Shown here one piece after another: positions 26,423 to 33,847 of a stretch of 47,277 bases of DNA. The stretch is from assembly GCA_020845955.1 (NCBI GenBank), contig JADLEU010000035.1, positions 1-47,277 of the forward strand. The letters run 5' to 3'. Made by a program: the position numbers and the translations under genes. The notes under the pieces were generated by a model, which was not told where the DNA came from, made no database searches, and saw only the letters and a list, made by a program, of their open reading frames with translations. The DNA is from Anaerolineales bacterium. GTDB taxonomy: Bacteria > Chloroflexota > Anaerolineae > Anaerolineales > UBA6663. Position 1 is the stretch's first letter. Every line of letters starts with the position of its first letter.

Positions 26423-28237
26423 GTGAATAAAGCGTCTCCCCTGAAGTCACTGCGATTAGGCCTCTTCGTCCTGGCCGCCCTGGTGATCTATGCCTATGGC
26501 TTTCAGGTCACCGATGTCAACCTCGACGAGATCCAATCCGAAACGCGCCAGACGCGCCTGGCGCGCATCATCCGGGCCCTCTTTCGCCCCGATCTGTTCG
26601 AATACGAGCACGAGGAATTTCAGGTCAACACGCCCATCTCCGTTCCCTGTCCAGCCGGCGGCGTGCTGCCCACCCCTCGGCCAACGGCGGGCGAACCCTA
26701 CCTGGTCCTGACGCCGCCTTGCGCCGACCCGCGCGCCGAGGTGACCGTGGAGGGCTTCAATTTCGAGCCTAACACCGTCGGCCCACTCAACTTCATCCCG
26801 CCCAGCGGCGTCTCGCTCACCATGGCGAACGTCGAAACGGACAGCGACGGCCACTTTGCGATCTCCGCGCGCCTGCCCAACCGGCCCAGCGAAGAGGTGC
26901 AGACCATTCGCGCGATCACCCGCCGCAATGTGGGTGCGCCTATGTGGAGCCAGAATGCTCGGGATACGTGGAGCAAGATCATCGAAACCGTGTTCCTGGC
27001 TCTGCTCGCCACGACTCTGGCGACCATCCTGGCGGTGCCGATCAGCTTCTTCGCCGCCCGCAATCTTATGCGCGATGTGACAACTTCCTTGGCCAGCACG
27101 GCGTTGGCGATCCTGGCCTGGCCGGCCGGCATCCTCATCGGAGCTTCAGTCGCAGGGTGGGTTGGGCAGGCCAGCCGCATGTTGACGGCCAGCCTGGCAA
27201 TCCACGTCGGCGCCATCATCGTCGGGCCCCTGCTGATCTGGGGCGCGGCCCGCTGGGCGGTGCCGCCCGAAGAGCGCCGCGTTCCCACCATCTGGCTGCG
27301 TCTGGCGCGCCAGGCGGCCTTGCTGGTCGCCGTTGTCATCAGCGTGCTAGCGCTGTTTCTGGTTGCCCAGTTGGCCTCTGATCTGGGAGCCGCGCTGCGC
27401 GATCGCCTGGGCGCCCTTGGCTTCCTGGGTGAGTTCTTCGCCGACCTGGGCGACATTGTCAGCCTGCTGATCGTGCCGATTGCGGCCCTGGCAGCCGGCG
27501 CTGTCGTGGGTAGCCTGGCGAGCCGTCTGGGGCAGATGCTGAATGAGCACGCCTCCGGCGGGCTTTGGTACACGCTGCATTTCGGGCTGGGGATCCTGGG
27601 TGGCACGGTCCTCGGGCTGCTGATCGGCGGCGCCATTGGGTGGTTGTACGAGATCTCCGACCCCGTGTTCACACGCGCGCTGCCCGCCGCGCTGGGTGGG
27701 TTGGGCGGCCTGGCTCTCGCCGTCCGCACCCACGCCGGCCGGCCGGTGGCGATTGGCCTCACCATTTACTACCTCACCCGCACAATTCTCAACGCCCTGC
27801 GCTCCATCGAAGCCCTGATCGTCGCCTTGGTGATGGTGGTGTGGGTCGGTCTTGGGCCCTTCGCCGGGGCACTGGCGCTGGCCCTCCATAGCATCGCCGC
27901 GGGCAGCAAGCTGTACTCTGAGCAAGTCGAGAGTATTATGCCCGGGCCGTTGGAAGCCATTAAAGCGACTGGCGCCACCAGGCTGCAAACGATCATCTAT
28001 GCGGTGATCCCTCAGATCATCCCGCCTTATATCTCCTTCACTATGTATCGCTGGGACATCAACGTGCGCATGTCTACCATCATTGGCTTCGTAGGCGGCG
28101 GCGGCATCGGTTTCTTGCTCCAGCAGAACATGAACCTGCTCGACTACCGCGGCGCGTCGGCGCAGATCCTCGCCATTGCCATCGTGGTCGCGACGATGGA
28201 CTACATCAGTTCTCGACTGCGCGAGCGCGCCATCTAG
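26423..28237 (+). CDS. phnE: ABC transporter permease, PhnE family, greatly enlarged
   Basis: The C-terminal 156 residues (449-604) are a normal PhnE core: LTRTILNALRSIEALIVALV, GLGPFAGALALALHSI, the coupling-helix region MPGPLEAIKATGATRLQTI and FVGGGGIGFLL. The first core helices lie at about 183-217 (ETVFLALLATTLATILAVPI, SFFAARNL). Two extra parts are inserted. A periplasmic Ig-like domain (about 70-175, with PCPAGG, TPPCADPRAEVTVEGFNF) follows the first helix. About 230 residues (218-448) containing several further hydrophobic helices split the core. PhnE is usually about 270 residues; this one is 604. The start is GTG at 26423 with GGAGG five bases upstream. The frame is continuous, so this is not an assembly error. 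Confidence 0.88.
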   Translation: MNKASPLKSLRLGLFVLAALVIYAYGFQVTDVNLDEIQSETRQTRLARIIRALFRPDLFEYEHEEFQVNTPISVPCPAGGVLPTPRPTAGEPYLVLTPPCADPRAEVTVEGFNFEPNTVGPLNFIPPSGVSLTMANVETDSDGHFAISARLPNRPSEEVQTIRAITRRNVGAPMWSQNARDTWSKIIETVFLALLATTLATILAVPISFFAARNLMRDVTTSLASTALAILAWPAGILIGASVAGWVGQASRMLTASLAIHVGAIIVGPLLIWGAARWAVPPEERRVPTIWLRLARQAALLVAVVISVLALFLVAQLASDLGAALRDRLGALGFLGEFFADLGDIVSLLIVPIAALAAGAVVGSLASRLGQMLNEHASGGLWYTLHFGLGILGGTVLGLLIGGAIGWLYEISDPVFTRALPAALGGLGGLALAVRTHAGRPVAIGLTIYYLTRTILNALRSIEALIVALVMVVWVGLGPFAGALALALHSIAAGSKLYSEQVESIMPGPLEAIKATGATRLQTIIYAVIPQIIPPYISFTMYRWDINVRMSTIIGFVGGGGIGFLLQQNMNLLDYRGASAQILAIAIVVATMDYISSRLRERAI

Positions 28238-28257
28238 CGCTGGTCTCCCCAAGCGCG

Positions 28258-29226
28258 ATGGACCTGGGGATTGTCATTGTCAACTGGAACGTAGGGGCGC
28301 TGCTGGCGGCCTGTCTCGATTCCATCTACCTAGACTTGGCACAGAACAGCGGGCAGGTTTCGGCCGCGGTCTGCGTGGTTGACAATGGCTCAAGCGATGG
28401 CTCCCCGGCCATGCTACGGCGGCAATTCCCGCGCACTCTGTTGATTGAAGCCGACAATCGCGGCATGGGCGCGGGCAATAACGTGGGCTTGCGCGCGCTT
28501 CAGGCGCAGATCGCGCCCTTCGCCTTTCTCGTTCTCAACCCCGACACGGTCATCCGCCCTGGGGCCTTGCGCCAACTGGCCGTGTTTCTGCGCCGCACTC
28601 CTCGCGCCGGGGTCGTGGCCCCCAAGTTAGTAAATCCCGACGGCAGCTTGCAGCACGGCGGCTTCCGCTTCCCGGGCCTGATCCAGGCCGTGCTCGACCT
28701 CTTCCCGCCGCGCGGCCGGCTGAGAGCTCTACTCAATTCCCCACTGAACGGCCGCTATCTCGCCCGCGCGTATGCCGGCGGGCAGCCCTTCCAGGTCGAC
28801 CACACCCTGGGCGCGGCCTTCGCGGTGCGGGCAGCCACGTTGGCTGAGTGCGGTCTGTTCGACGAGACCTTTCAGCTGTACTGCGAGGAGATTGATTGGC
28901 AATGGCGCATGGCGCGGGCCGGGTGGCAGCGCTGGATCGTGCCAGCCGCCGAGGTCATCCACCATGGCGGCCAGAGCACCCGGCAGGCGCCGGCCGACTC
29001 GCTCCTTAAGCTCTGGATGAGCCGCCGGAGGCTTTATCATCGCTACCAGAGCCCGGCGGTGAACGCGCTGCTCAGCCCCTTGGTGCGCCTGGGGATGCGC
29101 CGGCACATACGGGCCAATCACCGCCTGAGCCAGCGCGGGCAGTTGACGGCTGACGAGCGGGCGGCCCAGAACCTGGCCCTAACCGAAATCATTCAGGTTT
29201 GGCAGCGCCGGCGCCCTTCGCTCTAG
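28258..29226 (+). CDS. Family 2 glycosyltransferase
   Basis: A GT-A fold, inverting glycosyltransferase of 322 residues, using a nucleotide sugar. It begins DLGIVIVNWNVGALLAACLD and has VVDNGSSDGSP, the metal-binding LNPDTVI (about residues 93-99), the acceptor-side FDETFQLYCEEIDWQWRMARA and VIHHGGQST. These are typical of rhamnosyl- or other hexosyl-transferases of surface polysaccharides. No signal or membrane helix is seen, so it is cytoplasmic. It follows phnE by 20 bases and precedes another family 2 transferase by 3 bases, so all are probably one message. The donor and acceptor are unknown. There is no Shine-Dalgarno in front of its ATG, so coupling to phnE is plausible. Confidence 0.9.
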   Translation: MDLGIVIVNWNVGALLAACLDSIYLDLAQNSGQVSAAVCVVDNGSSDGSPAMLRRQFPRTLLIEADNRGMGAGNNVGLRALQAQIAPFAFLVLNPDTVIRPGALRQLAVFLRRTPRAGVVAPKLVNPDGSLQHGGFRFPGLIQAVLDLFPPRGRLRALLNSPLNGRYLARAYAGGQPFQVDHTLGAAFAVRAATLAECGLFDETFQLYCEEIDWQWRMARAGWQRWIVPAAEVIHHGGQSTRQAPADSLLKLWMSRRRLYHRYQSPAVNALLSPLVRLGMRRHIRANHRLSQRGQLTADERAAQNLALTEIIQVWQRRRPSL

Positions 29227-29229
29227 ACC

Positions 29230-30003
29230 ATGGTTCCCGCGCTGACGGCGGTCGTCCTCACCCGCAATGAGGCCCAACATTTGCCCGACTGCCTCACATC
29301 GCTCGCCTGGGCGGCAGACGTCTTGGTCTTCGACTCCTTCAGCACGGACAAAACGGTGGCGCTTGCCGAAGCGGCCGGAGCCCGTGTCCAGCAGCGCGCC
29401 TTCGACGACTATGCCGGCCAGCGGCAGGCCGCGCTGGAAGCCTGCCAGAGCGAGTGGGTGCTGTTTGTCGACGCCGATGAGCGCGTAACGCCGGCTTTGG
29501 CCGCTGAAATTGAGCTGGCGCGGGCCGGGCCCGAGCCGGCCTGGTGGATCCCGCGGCACAACTACATCTTTGGCCGCCTGACGTTGCACGCCGGCTGGTA
29601 TCCCGACTACCAGTTGCGGCTGCTGCGGCGCGCGTTGGCACGCTACGATCCGGCCCGACCTGTGCACGAGTTGGCGCTGCTGGACAGCGACCTGGCGCCG
29701 GGGCGCCTGCAGGCGCCGCTCATTCATCTCAATTACGAAACTATCGCCGAGTTTGTCACCAAGCAGCGCTATTACGCGCGCCACGATGCCAGCCGCCTGC
29801 TGGCCGAGGGACACCGCGCACGCCCGCACAACTTTATCCTTCAGCCCTGGCGGCAATTCGTTTGGCGCTGGATTACGCTCGGCGGCTGGCGCGCCGGCTG
29901 GCACGGCCTGCGCCTCAGCGCGCTGATGGCCTACTTTGAGTGGCAGAAATACGCCCAGTTGCGTCGGCTCCAGGCAGAAGCCTGGCCGCTTCCAGCGCCA
30001 TAG
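29230..30003 (+). CDS. Family 2 glycosyltransferase (WaaE/KdtX-like)
   Basis: The 257-residue protein opens with LTAVVLTRNEAQHLPDCLTS and has VFDSFSTDKTV and the DxD-type VLFVDADERVTP. These belong to the WaaE/KdtX-like branch that adds a sugar to lipid-linked or core oligosaccharide. The C-terminal part contains IHLNYETIAEFVTKQRYYAR and a basic, aromatic segment that may rest on the membrane. Its ATG lies 3 bases after the previous stop, so the two transferases are co-expressed. In a presumed monoderm the acceptor is unlikely to be LPS; a cell-surface glycan or glycolipid is more likely. That last point is inference. Confidence 0.88.
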   Translation: MVPALTAVVLTRNEAQHLPDCLTSLAWAADVLVFDSFSTDKTVALAEAAGARVQQRAFDDYAGQRQAALEACQSEWVLFVDADERVTPALAAEIELARAGPEPAWWIPRHNYIFGRLTLHAGWYPDYQLRLLRRALARYDPARPVHELALLDSDLAPGRLQAPLIHLNYETIAEFVTKQRYYARHDASRLLAEGHRARPHNFILQPWRQFVWRWITLGGWRAGWHGLRLSALMAYFEWQKYAQLRRLQAEAWPLPAP

Positions 30004-30033
30004 CGTCCTCGGAGCGCCGCCGCGGCGGACTTC

Positions 30034-30062
30034 TTGTCAGCCTAAAACAACAGTGCTAGAAT
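30034..30062 (+). promoter_or_regulatory. Promoter of the HNH nuclease gene
   Basis: TTGTCA (30034-30039), exactly 17 bases, TAGAAT (30057-30062). Start near 30069, 21 bases before the ATG. Confidence 0.62.
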
Positions 30063-30089
30063 TCGCGCTATTGAGTGGATGGCGCATAG

Positions 30090-30593
30090 ATGAATCAGAC
30101 GGTATTGGTGTTGAATGCCAATTTCGAGCCGCTCAACGTCTGCGACACTCGCCGGGCCATTGGCCTGCTGCTTACCGGCAAGGCCGAGATGGTGGCGAAT
30201 GGCCGCGGGCTGATTCATGCTGCCCGCCAAAGCTATCCCCGCCCTTCCGTCATCCGCCTGGAACACATGGTTAAGCGCCCCCGGCCGCGCGTCAAGCTCA
30301 CTAAGCGCGAAGTCTTTCGGCGCGACAATTATACCTGCCAGTACTGCGGTCGCCAGGTTGGTCACTTGACCATCGACCATGTTGAGCCGCGACATCGCGG
30401 TGGTCAGCACCGCTGGGACAACCTGGTCGCCGCCTGCCAACCCTGCAACCGGCAAAAGGGAGGCCGCAGCGCGCTGGAGGCCAACATGCACCTGCGCCAC
30501 CGGCCGGCTGAGCCCACCGCCACAGCCGCTTACCTGTTCGGCCGCCACCTGGCCGACAACGCCGACTGGGCAAAGTACATCGAAGGCTGGTAA
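30090..30593 (+). CDS. HNH endonuclease family protein
   Basis: The 167-residue product has an HNH domain. A zinc pair is formed by Cys83-xx-Cys86 (CQYC) and Cys116-xx-Cys119 (CQPC), with the catalytic TIDHVEPRHRGGQHRWDNLV (His97, Asn111) between them. The N-terminal 60 residues (VLVLNANFEPLNVCDTRRAI) are typical of a stand-alone chromosomal branch common in Chloroflexota and cyanobacteria. It has its own promoter and no homing or restriction partner nearby, so neither role is supported. It may nick or repair DNA; the biological role is unknown. It converges with the phosphatase gene, 18 bases apart. Confidence 0.9.
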   Translation: MNQTVLVLNANFEPLNVCDTRRAIGLLLTGKAEMVANGRGLIHAARQSYPRPSVIRLEHMVKRPRPRVKLTKREVFRRDNYTCQYCGRQVGHLTIDHVEPRHRGGQHRWDNLVAACQPCNRQKGGRSALEANMHLRHRPAEPTATAAYLFGRHLADNADWAKYIEGW

Positions 30594-30611
30594 CTCTCGC
30601 GGTTGGCGGCG

Positions 30612-31100
30612 CTAACCTGCCTGTTTGTCCTGCTCGGCTCGCCGTGCCAGGCCCGCAATCCGTGCGCCGCCCTGCTCGACGAGCTGGCGCAGTTCTCGCG
30701 CCATTGCCTCGTATCCTTGGCGCGGACCGCCATATGGGTCCGGCACGTCATAGCCCTTGCCTGACAGCGCGCTCAGCAGCACCACACGTCCGGCATGCTC
30801 AGGAAACTCGGCCTTGATCGCCTCCGCGTGTGCCCGGGCCAGGCACACGATGACGTCTGCCGCCGCGACCATTTCGGCATCCAGCCGCCGGGCCCGGTGG
30901 GCCCCCAGATCTAGGCCTTGCTCGGCCAGGACTTCGCGTGAATAGGTCGAGGCCAGCAGCCCCGTGTCTGCCCAGGTGCCCGCTGATCCAATCTGCCACT
31001 CACCCTCTGGCGCCGCGCGCTTGACCCAATCAGCAAAGAGGGCCTCGGCCACGGGTGATCGGCAGACGTTGGCCGTGCAGACAAACAGAACAGTTGGCAT
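30612..31100 (-). CDS. Low-molecular-weight protein-tyrosine phosphatase family
   Basis: 162 residues with the phosphate-binding loop CTANVCRSP (Cys8 nucleophile, Arg14), the substrate loop SAGTWAD and the general-acid motif DPYGGP in the C-terminal third. The family removes phosphate from tyrosine in proteins controlling polysaccharide export, or acts as arsenate reductase; the DPYG motif fits the phosphatase branch. An upstream start would add 22 residues; I chose the ATG at 31098-31100, preceded by GGAGG with a 5-base gap. It lies 10 bases behind the unrecognised nucleotidyltransferase-like gene, suggesting one operon. No tyrosine kinase is visible in the window. Confidence 0.88.
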   Translation of the reverse strand: MPTVLFVCTANVCRSPVAEALFADWVKRAAPEGEWQIGSAGTWADTGLLASTYSREVLAEQGLDLGAHRARRLDAEMVAAADVIVCLARAHAEAIKAEFPEHAGRVVLLSALSGKGYDVPDPYGGPRQGYEAMARELRQLVEQGGARIAGLARRAEQDKQAG

Positions 31101-31110
31101 ATCCCCCTCC

Positions 31111-32247
31111 TCAGACCGCGGCCGGCAGCGCCAACCCGCCGGCCTGGGCAATGTCAACCAGGCCATATAGATCGCCCGATATTACTCCATGCCCGCCGAG
31201 CACGATCGGTATCGGCGCCGACCAAGCAGCCGCCGCCAACGCGCGCAGGAACGGGTCCGTGATCTCATCGATCCAGCCGAGATCGGCCGCATAGCGGTCG
31301 GCAGCCGAGGGCCAGCATCCCGCGTGCGCGAGCACAACCCGCGTGTCGAAGAAGGCCGCCTCCACCAGTTCACTCAACTCGGCGAAGAAGGCCTCTGTCC
31401 CCAACTTAAGCAAATGGGCGCCCACCATCGATTTCACCCTTCCGGCCGCGAGACGCCCATTGGCCGTCATGCCCCTTTCTTCTGAAAACACCCTGACCCA
31501 TGCCTGGGTATTCGCCTCCACATGGCCCCACACCGCCGAGGCCACACGCCCGATCAGGGCCACCTGGCCGCCGGGCGCTGCCAGGCGGCGCCCGGCGGCC
31601 AGCCAACGCCCCGCGCCCGAAGCCTGTTGGCGCAGATACGCCCGTAGGGCCGCTCCGGTCGCCTGGTGCAGGCTCAACAGCAATAGATCGGCCGGTGTAT
31701 CAATGTCAAGCCGGGTAGCAGCGCTCGGCGGCAGGCTGCGCACGGCAATGCCGGCGTCCGTCTTCAGAACCCAACCAAGCGCGTTGTCAGTTGGCAACCT
31801 CTCGGGCCGCGCGGCCACGGTCGCGGCGCAATTCCATGCCATCCAGTCCGACGAGTGCAGGTTGTTCGTGACGGCGCATGGAGCCGCCGCCGCCCGCACG
31901 TCGCTCACCGCCTCGGCCAGCACGGCGGCTGGCAGCAGCGGCATGCTGCCGGCTCCCAAGTAGAGATGAACAGGACTGGGATAGCGCGCCAGAAGAGCCG
32001 CCAGCCGCCGGCCGAAATGGAACGCCTCCCCGGGCGGGTCAAGGTCCCACGTAATCGGCAGATGCGCCAGCGACGGTGCCAGCAGCGCCTCGGGCGCGGC
32101 CACGACAAGGCGCGCCAGCCCAGGCAGCCTGGCCACTAGCGCCAGGGCATCCAGCGCGGCAGCCTCGCGCCCGCCAGCCACCCAACGCTCGGCGGCTGAA
32201 CTGCCTTTGGGCCCAAGCATCAGGAGCGCAGTGACGCTTCCACTCAT
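31111..32247 (-). CDS. Unrecognised protein with a nucleotidyltransferase-like N-terminal half
   Basis: I do not recognise the family. The 378-residue product begins SGSVTALLMLGPKGSSAAE and carries LDIDTPADLLLL near residue 185. That phrase is typical of the end of GT-A-fold nucleotidyltransferases of the MobA/CofC kind. The opening does not keep the full nucleotide-binding LAGGxSxRMG loop, so activity is doubtful. The second half (about 200-378) is Ala/Leu-rich with HAGCWPSAADRYAADLGWID and PIPIVLGGHGVISGDLYGL. A GTG at 32289 would extend it by 14 residues through a hairpin, so I prefer the ATG at 32245-32247. It is co-directional with, and 10 bases before, the phosphatase. Confidence 0.6.
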   Translation of the reverse strand: MSGSVTALLMLGPKGSSAAERWVAGGREAAALDALALVARLPGLARLVVAAPEALLAPSLAHLPITWDLDPPGEAFHFGRRLAALLARYPSPVHLYLGAGSMPLLPAAVLAEAVSDVRAAAAPCAVTNNLHSSDWMAWNCAATVAARPERLPTDNALGWVLKTDAGIAVRSLPPSAATRLDIDTPADLLLLSLHQATGAALRAYLRQQASGAGRWLAAGRRLAAPGGQVALIGRVASAVWGHVEANTQAWVRVFSEERGMTANGRLAAGRVKSMVGAHLLKLGTEAFFAELSELVEAAFFDTRVVLAHAGCWPSAADRYAADLGWIDEITDPFLRALAAAAWSAPIPIVLGGHGVISGDLYGLVDIAQAGGLALPAAV

Positions 32248-32257
32248 GAGGAAGCAT

Positions 32258-32289
32258 GTGGGGGACTTGCCCGTGGGCAGGTCCCCCAC
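32258..32289. terminator. Hairpin between hpf and the nucleotidyltransferase-like gene
   Basis: Arms 32258-32272 and 32275-32289 pair over 15 positions with a single mismatch or wobble and a 2-base gap at the tip. It starts 31 bases after the hpf stop. There is no U-run on the minus strand, so it may be an mRNA-end stabiliser or a Rho-helped stop for the hpf message. Confidence 0.5.
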
Positions 32290-32320
32290 GCCTCATCGCC
32301 TGGCGCGCCGCCTGAGGCGG

Positions 32321-32899
32321 TCAGCCAATCTCAGGGTCAATCAGGCCGAAGTCACCATCCTTGCGGCGATAGAGCACGTTGATGCGATTGGTGTCGGCGT
32401 TGTAAAAGACAAAGAAGTTGTCATGGCCCAGCAACTGCATTTGGTCCTGGGCCTCGGCCTCGTTCATTGGCGTCACCACGAACCGCTTGCGGCGCACCAC
32501 GCTTCCCACCGGCTCTTCCAGCGCCTCGGCGCTGGCCTCTTCAGCTGCCTCGGCTGCTGCCACCACCTTGGCGCCGGCGCCATTGCCGCGCCCGCGCCAG
32601 CGTTTGCCCTTGTAGCGCTCGATCTGGCGGTACATCTTGTCAAGCACGGCGTCCACCGCCGCAAAGATGTCGTCCTTGCGCTCCTCCGCGCGCAGGACTG
32701 TTCCCGGGATCCGCACCGTGAGCTGGGCCACCTGCCGGTCGCCGGCCGAGCGAGCTGCCTTGACCTCGGCCAGGTCAACCCGCGCCTCTTCGATGGTCGG
32801 CAGGTAGCGATCCAGCTTGCTGACTTTCTTTTCGACATACTCCCGCAGCCGAGGCGTGACATTGAGATCTCGCGCGTGGATCTGGGTCGTAACCGCCAT
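32321..32899 (-). CDS. hpf: Ribosome hibernation promoting factor, long form
   Basis: Long HPF pairs 70S ribosomes into inactive 100S dimers in resting cells. The N-terminal domain (about 1-100, IHARDLNVTPRLREYVEKKV and LTVRIPGTVLRAEERKDDIF) binds the decoding centre. A flexible Ala/Glu-rich linker (about 100-130) leads to the C-terminal dimerisation domain (about 135-192, RFVVTPMNEAEAQDQMQLLG, HDNFFVFYNADTNRINVLYR). The 192-residue length fits the long form. The ATG at 32897-32899 is preceded by GGAGG with a 5-base gap. It follows comF by 107 bases on the same strand; a TTGACG without a good -10 is the only promoter-like sequence I see there. Confidence 0.96.
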   Translation of the reverse strand: MAVTTQIHARDLNVTPRLREYVEKKVSKLDRYLPTIEEARVDLAEVKAARSAGDRQVAQLTVRIPGTVLRAEERKDDIFAAVDAVLDKMYRQIERYKGKRWRGRGNGAGAKVVAAAEAAEEASAEALEEPVGSVVRRKRFVVTPMNEAEAQDQMQLLGHDNFFVFYNADTNRINVLYRRKDGDFGLIDPEIG

Positions 32900-33006
32900 A
32901 CATACCTCCTATTGAGACAGCGCTTCACAGGCTCACACGCCGCACTCCGCGGCGCGCGCGCCAATCCGTCAATTTCGTGCCACCCTTGCCCTTGGGCCGC
33001 AGCCGC

Positions 33007-33786
33007 TTAGCCGGCCGCCGTGACCGGCGCCATCCGCGCCCGCGCCAAGGTGACTCCCCACACCGCTTCAGCGCCTGCCGCCAGCAGCGCCGTCCCGCAG
33101 GCTGCCAGGGTGGCCCCGGTGGTGCAGACATCATCCACCAGGATCACGTTCCGCCCCGCCACGCGCTGCCGGTCGGCGGCAAAGGCGTTCCGGACATTCG
33201 ACCGGCGCTGCGTCGCTGACAGGCCAACCTGGGAGGCCGTGTGGCGCGTCCGGACCGCAGCGCGCGCAGCCAGTGGCAGGCCGGCCAGTTCAGCCAGTGT
33301 GCGTGCCAACAAGGCGGCCTGGTTATAGCCGCGCTCCCGAAGCCGCTCGGCTGACAATGGCACCGGCACGACAATCCTCGGCGGCCTCGCCAGGTCCGAG
33401 GCGGCCGCCGCGAGCAGATCACCCAGCGTGTCTGCCAGAATGATATCGCGTTTGTACTTCAGGCGGTGCATCGCTCGCTGCAGCGGCCCCTCGAAATAGG
33501 CGGCCGACCGCAGACCCGTTAACGGCGCCACCGTTCGCTCTCCGGCCAGGCACGCGCGGCACTCGCCGGACGCCAGCAGCGGGTAGCCGCACAAATCACA
33601 TTGTGGTCGCTCAAGGGGCACAATCCCAGCCTGGCAGGCCGCACAGAACCGCACTCCCGGTTGACCGCAGCCGGCACACTGAGGCGGGAACAACACATCC
33701 ACGCCAGCCCAGGCTGCCAGCCGGGCTCGGTAGCGCCAGGGCCGGCGCCGGACGGAAACTGGCCGAGAGGGCACAGCTGCCGCCAT
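33007..33786 (-). CDS. comF: ComF family phosphoribosyltransferase-like protein
   Basis: ComF proteins join an N-terminal zinc finger to a phosphoribosyltransferase fold and are needed for DNA uptake in several bacteria, probably helping single-stranded DNA entry. Here 259 residues carry the cysteine set CAGC, CAAC, CDLC and CRAC. The PRTase motif follows as VILVDDVCTTGATLAACG near residue 215, along with PVPLSAERLRERGYNQA. The start is the ATG at 33784-33786, 7-8 bases after AGGTGA; a GTG four codons earlier is possible. The gene lies 61 bases after tadC. A perfect hairpin in that gap suggests partial separation from the pilus genes. A competence link is plausible but unproven. Confidence 0.93.
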   Translation of the reverse strand: MAAAVPSRPVSVRRRPWRYRARLAAWAGVDVLFPPQCAGCGQPGVRFCAACQAGIVPLERPQCDLCGYPLLASGECRACLAGERTVAPLTGLRSAAYFEGPLQRAMHRLKYKRDIILADTLGDLLAAAASDLARPPRIVVPVPLSAERLRERGYNQAALLARTLAELAGLPLAARAAVRTRHTASQVGLSATQRRSNVRNAFAADRQRVAGRNVILVDDVCTTGATLAACGTALLAAGAEAVWGVTLARARMAPVTAAG

Positions 33787-33804
33787 GCAGTGCTTCACCT
33801 GTCT

Positions 33805-33827
33805 AGCCGGCGCCGGCGGCGCCGGCT
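33805..33827. terminator. Hairpin after the Tad genes
   Basis: A perfect 10-base-pair stem AGCCGGCGCC / GGCGCCGGCT (33805-33814 and 33818-33827) with a 3-base loop lies between the tadC stop and the comF start. There is no U-run. It could weaken transcription into comF or protect the tad message. Confidence 0.5.
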
Positions 33828-33847
33828 GCTAATTGAAACGGCCGCGC

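Noticed and set aside
26423-28237. A frameshift or fusion artefact in phnE
   Set aside because: The frame is continuous, the inserted part is hydrophobic and codon use looks native; a real enlarged protein is more likely.
30090-30593. HNH gene as a homing endonuclease or mobile element
   Set aside because: No intron, intein, repeat or transfer marks; it has its own promoter and belongs to a common chromosomal branch.
32248-32289. GTG start for the nucleotidyltransferase-like gene
   Set aside because: It would run through a strong hairpin and add a sequence unlike any family; the ATG at 32247 is preferred although it lacks a clear ribosome site.
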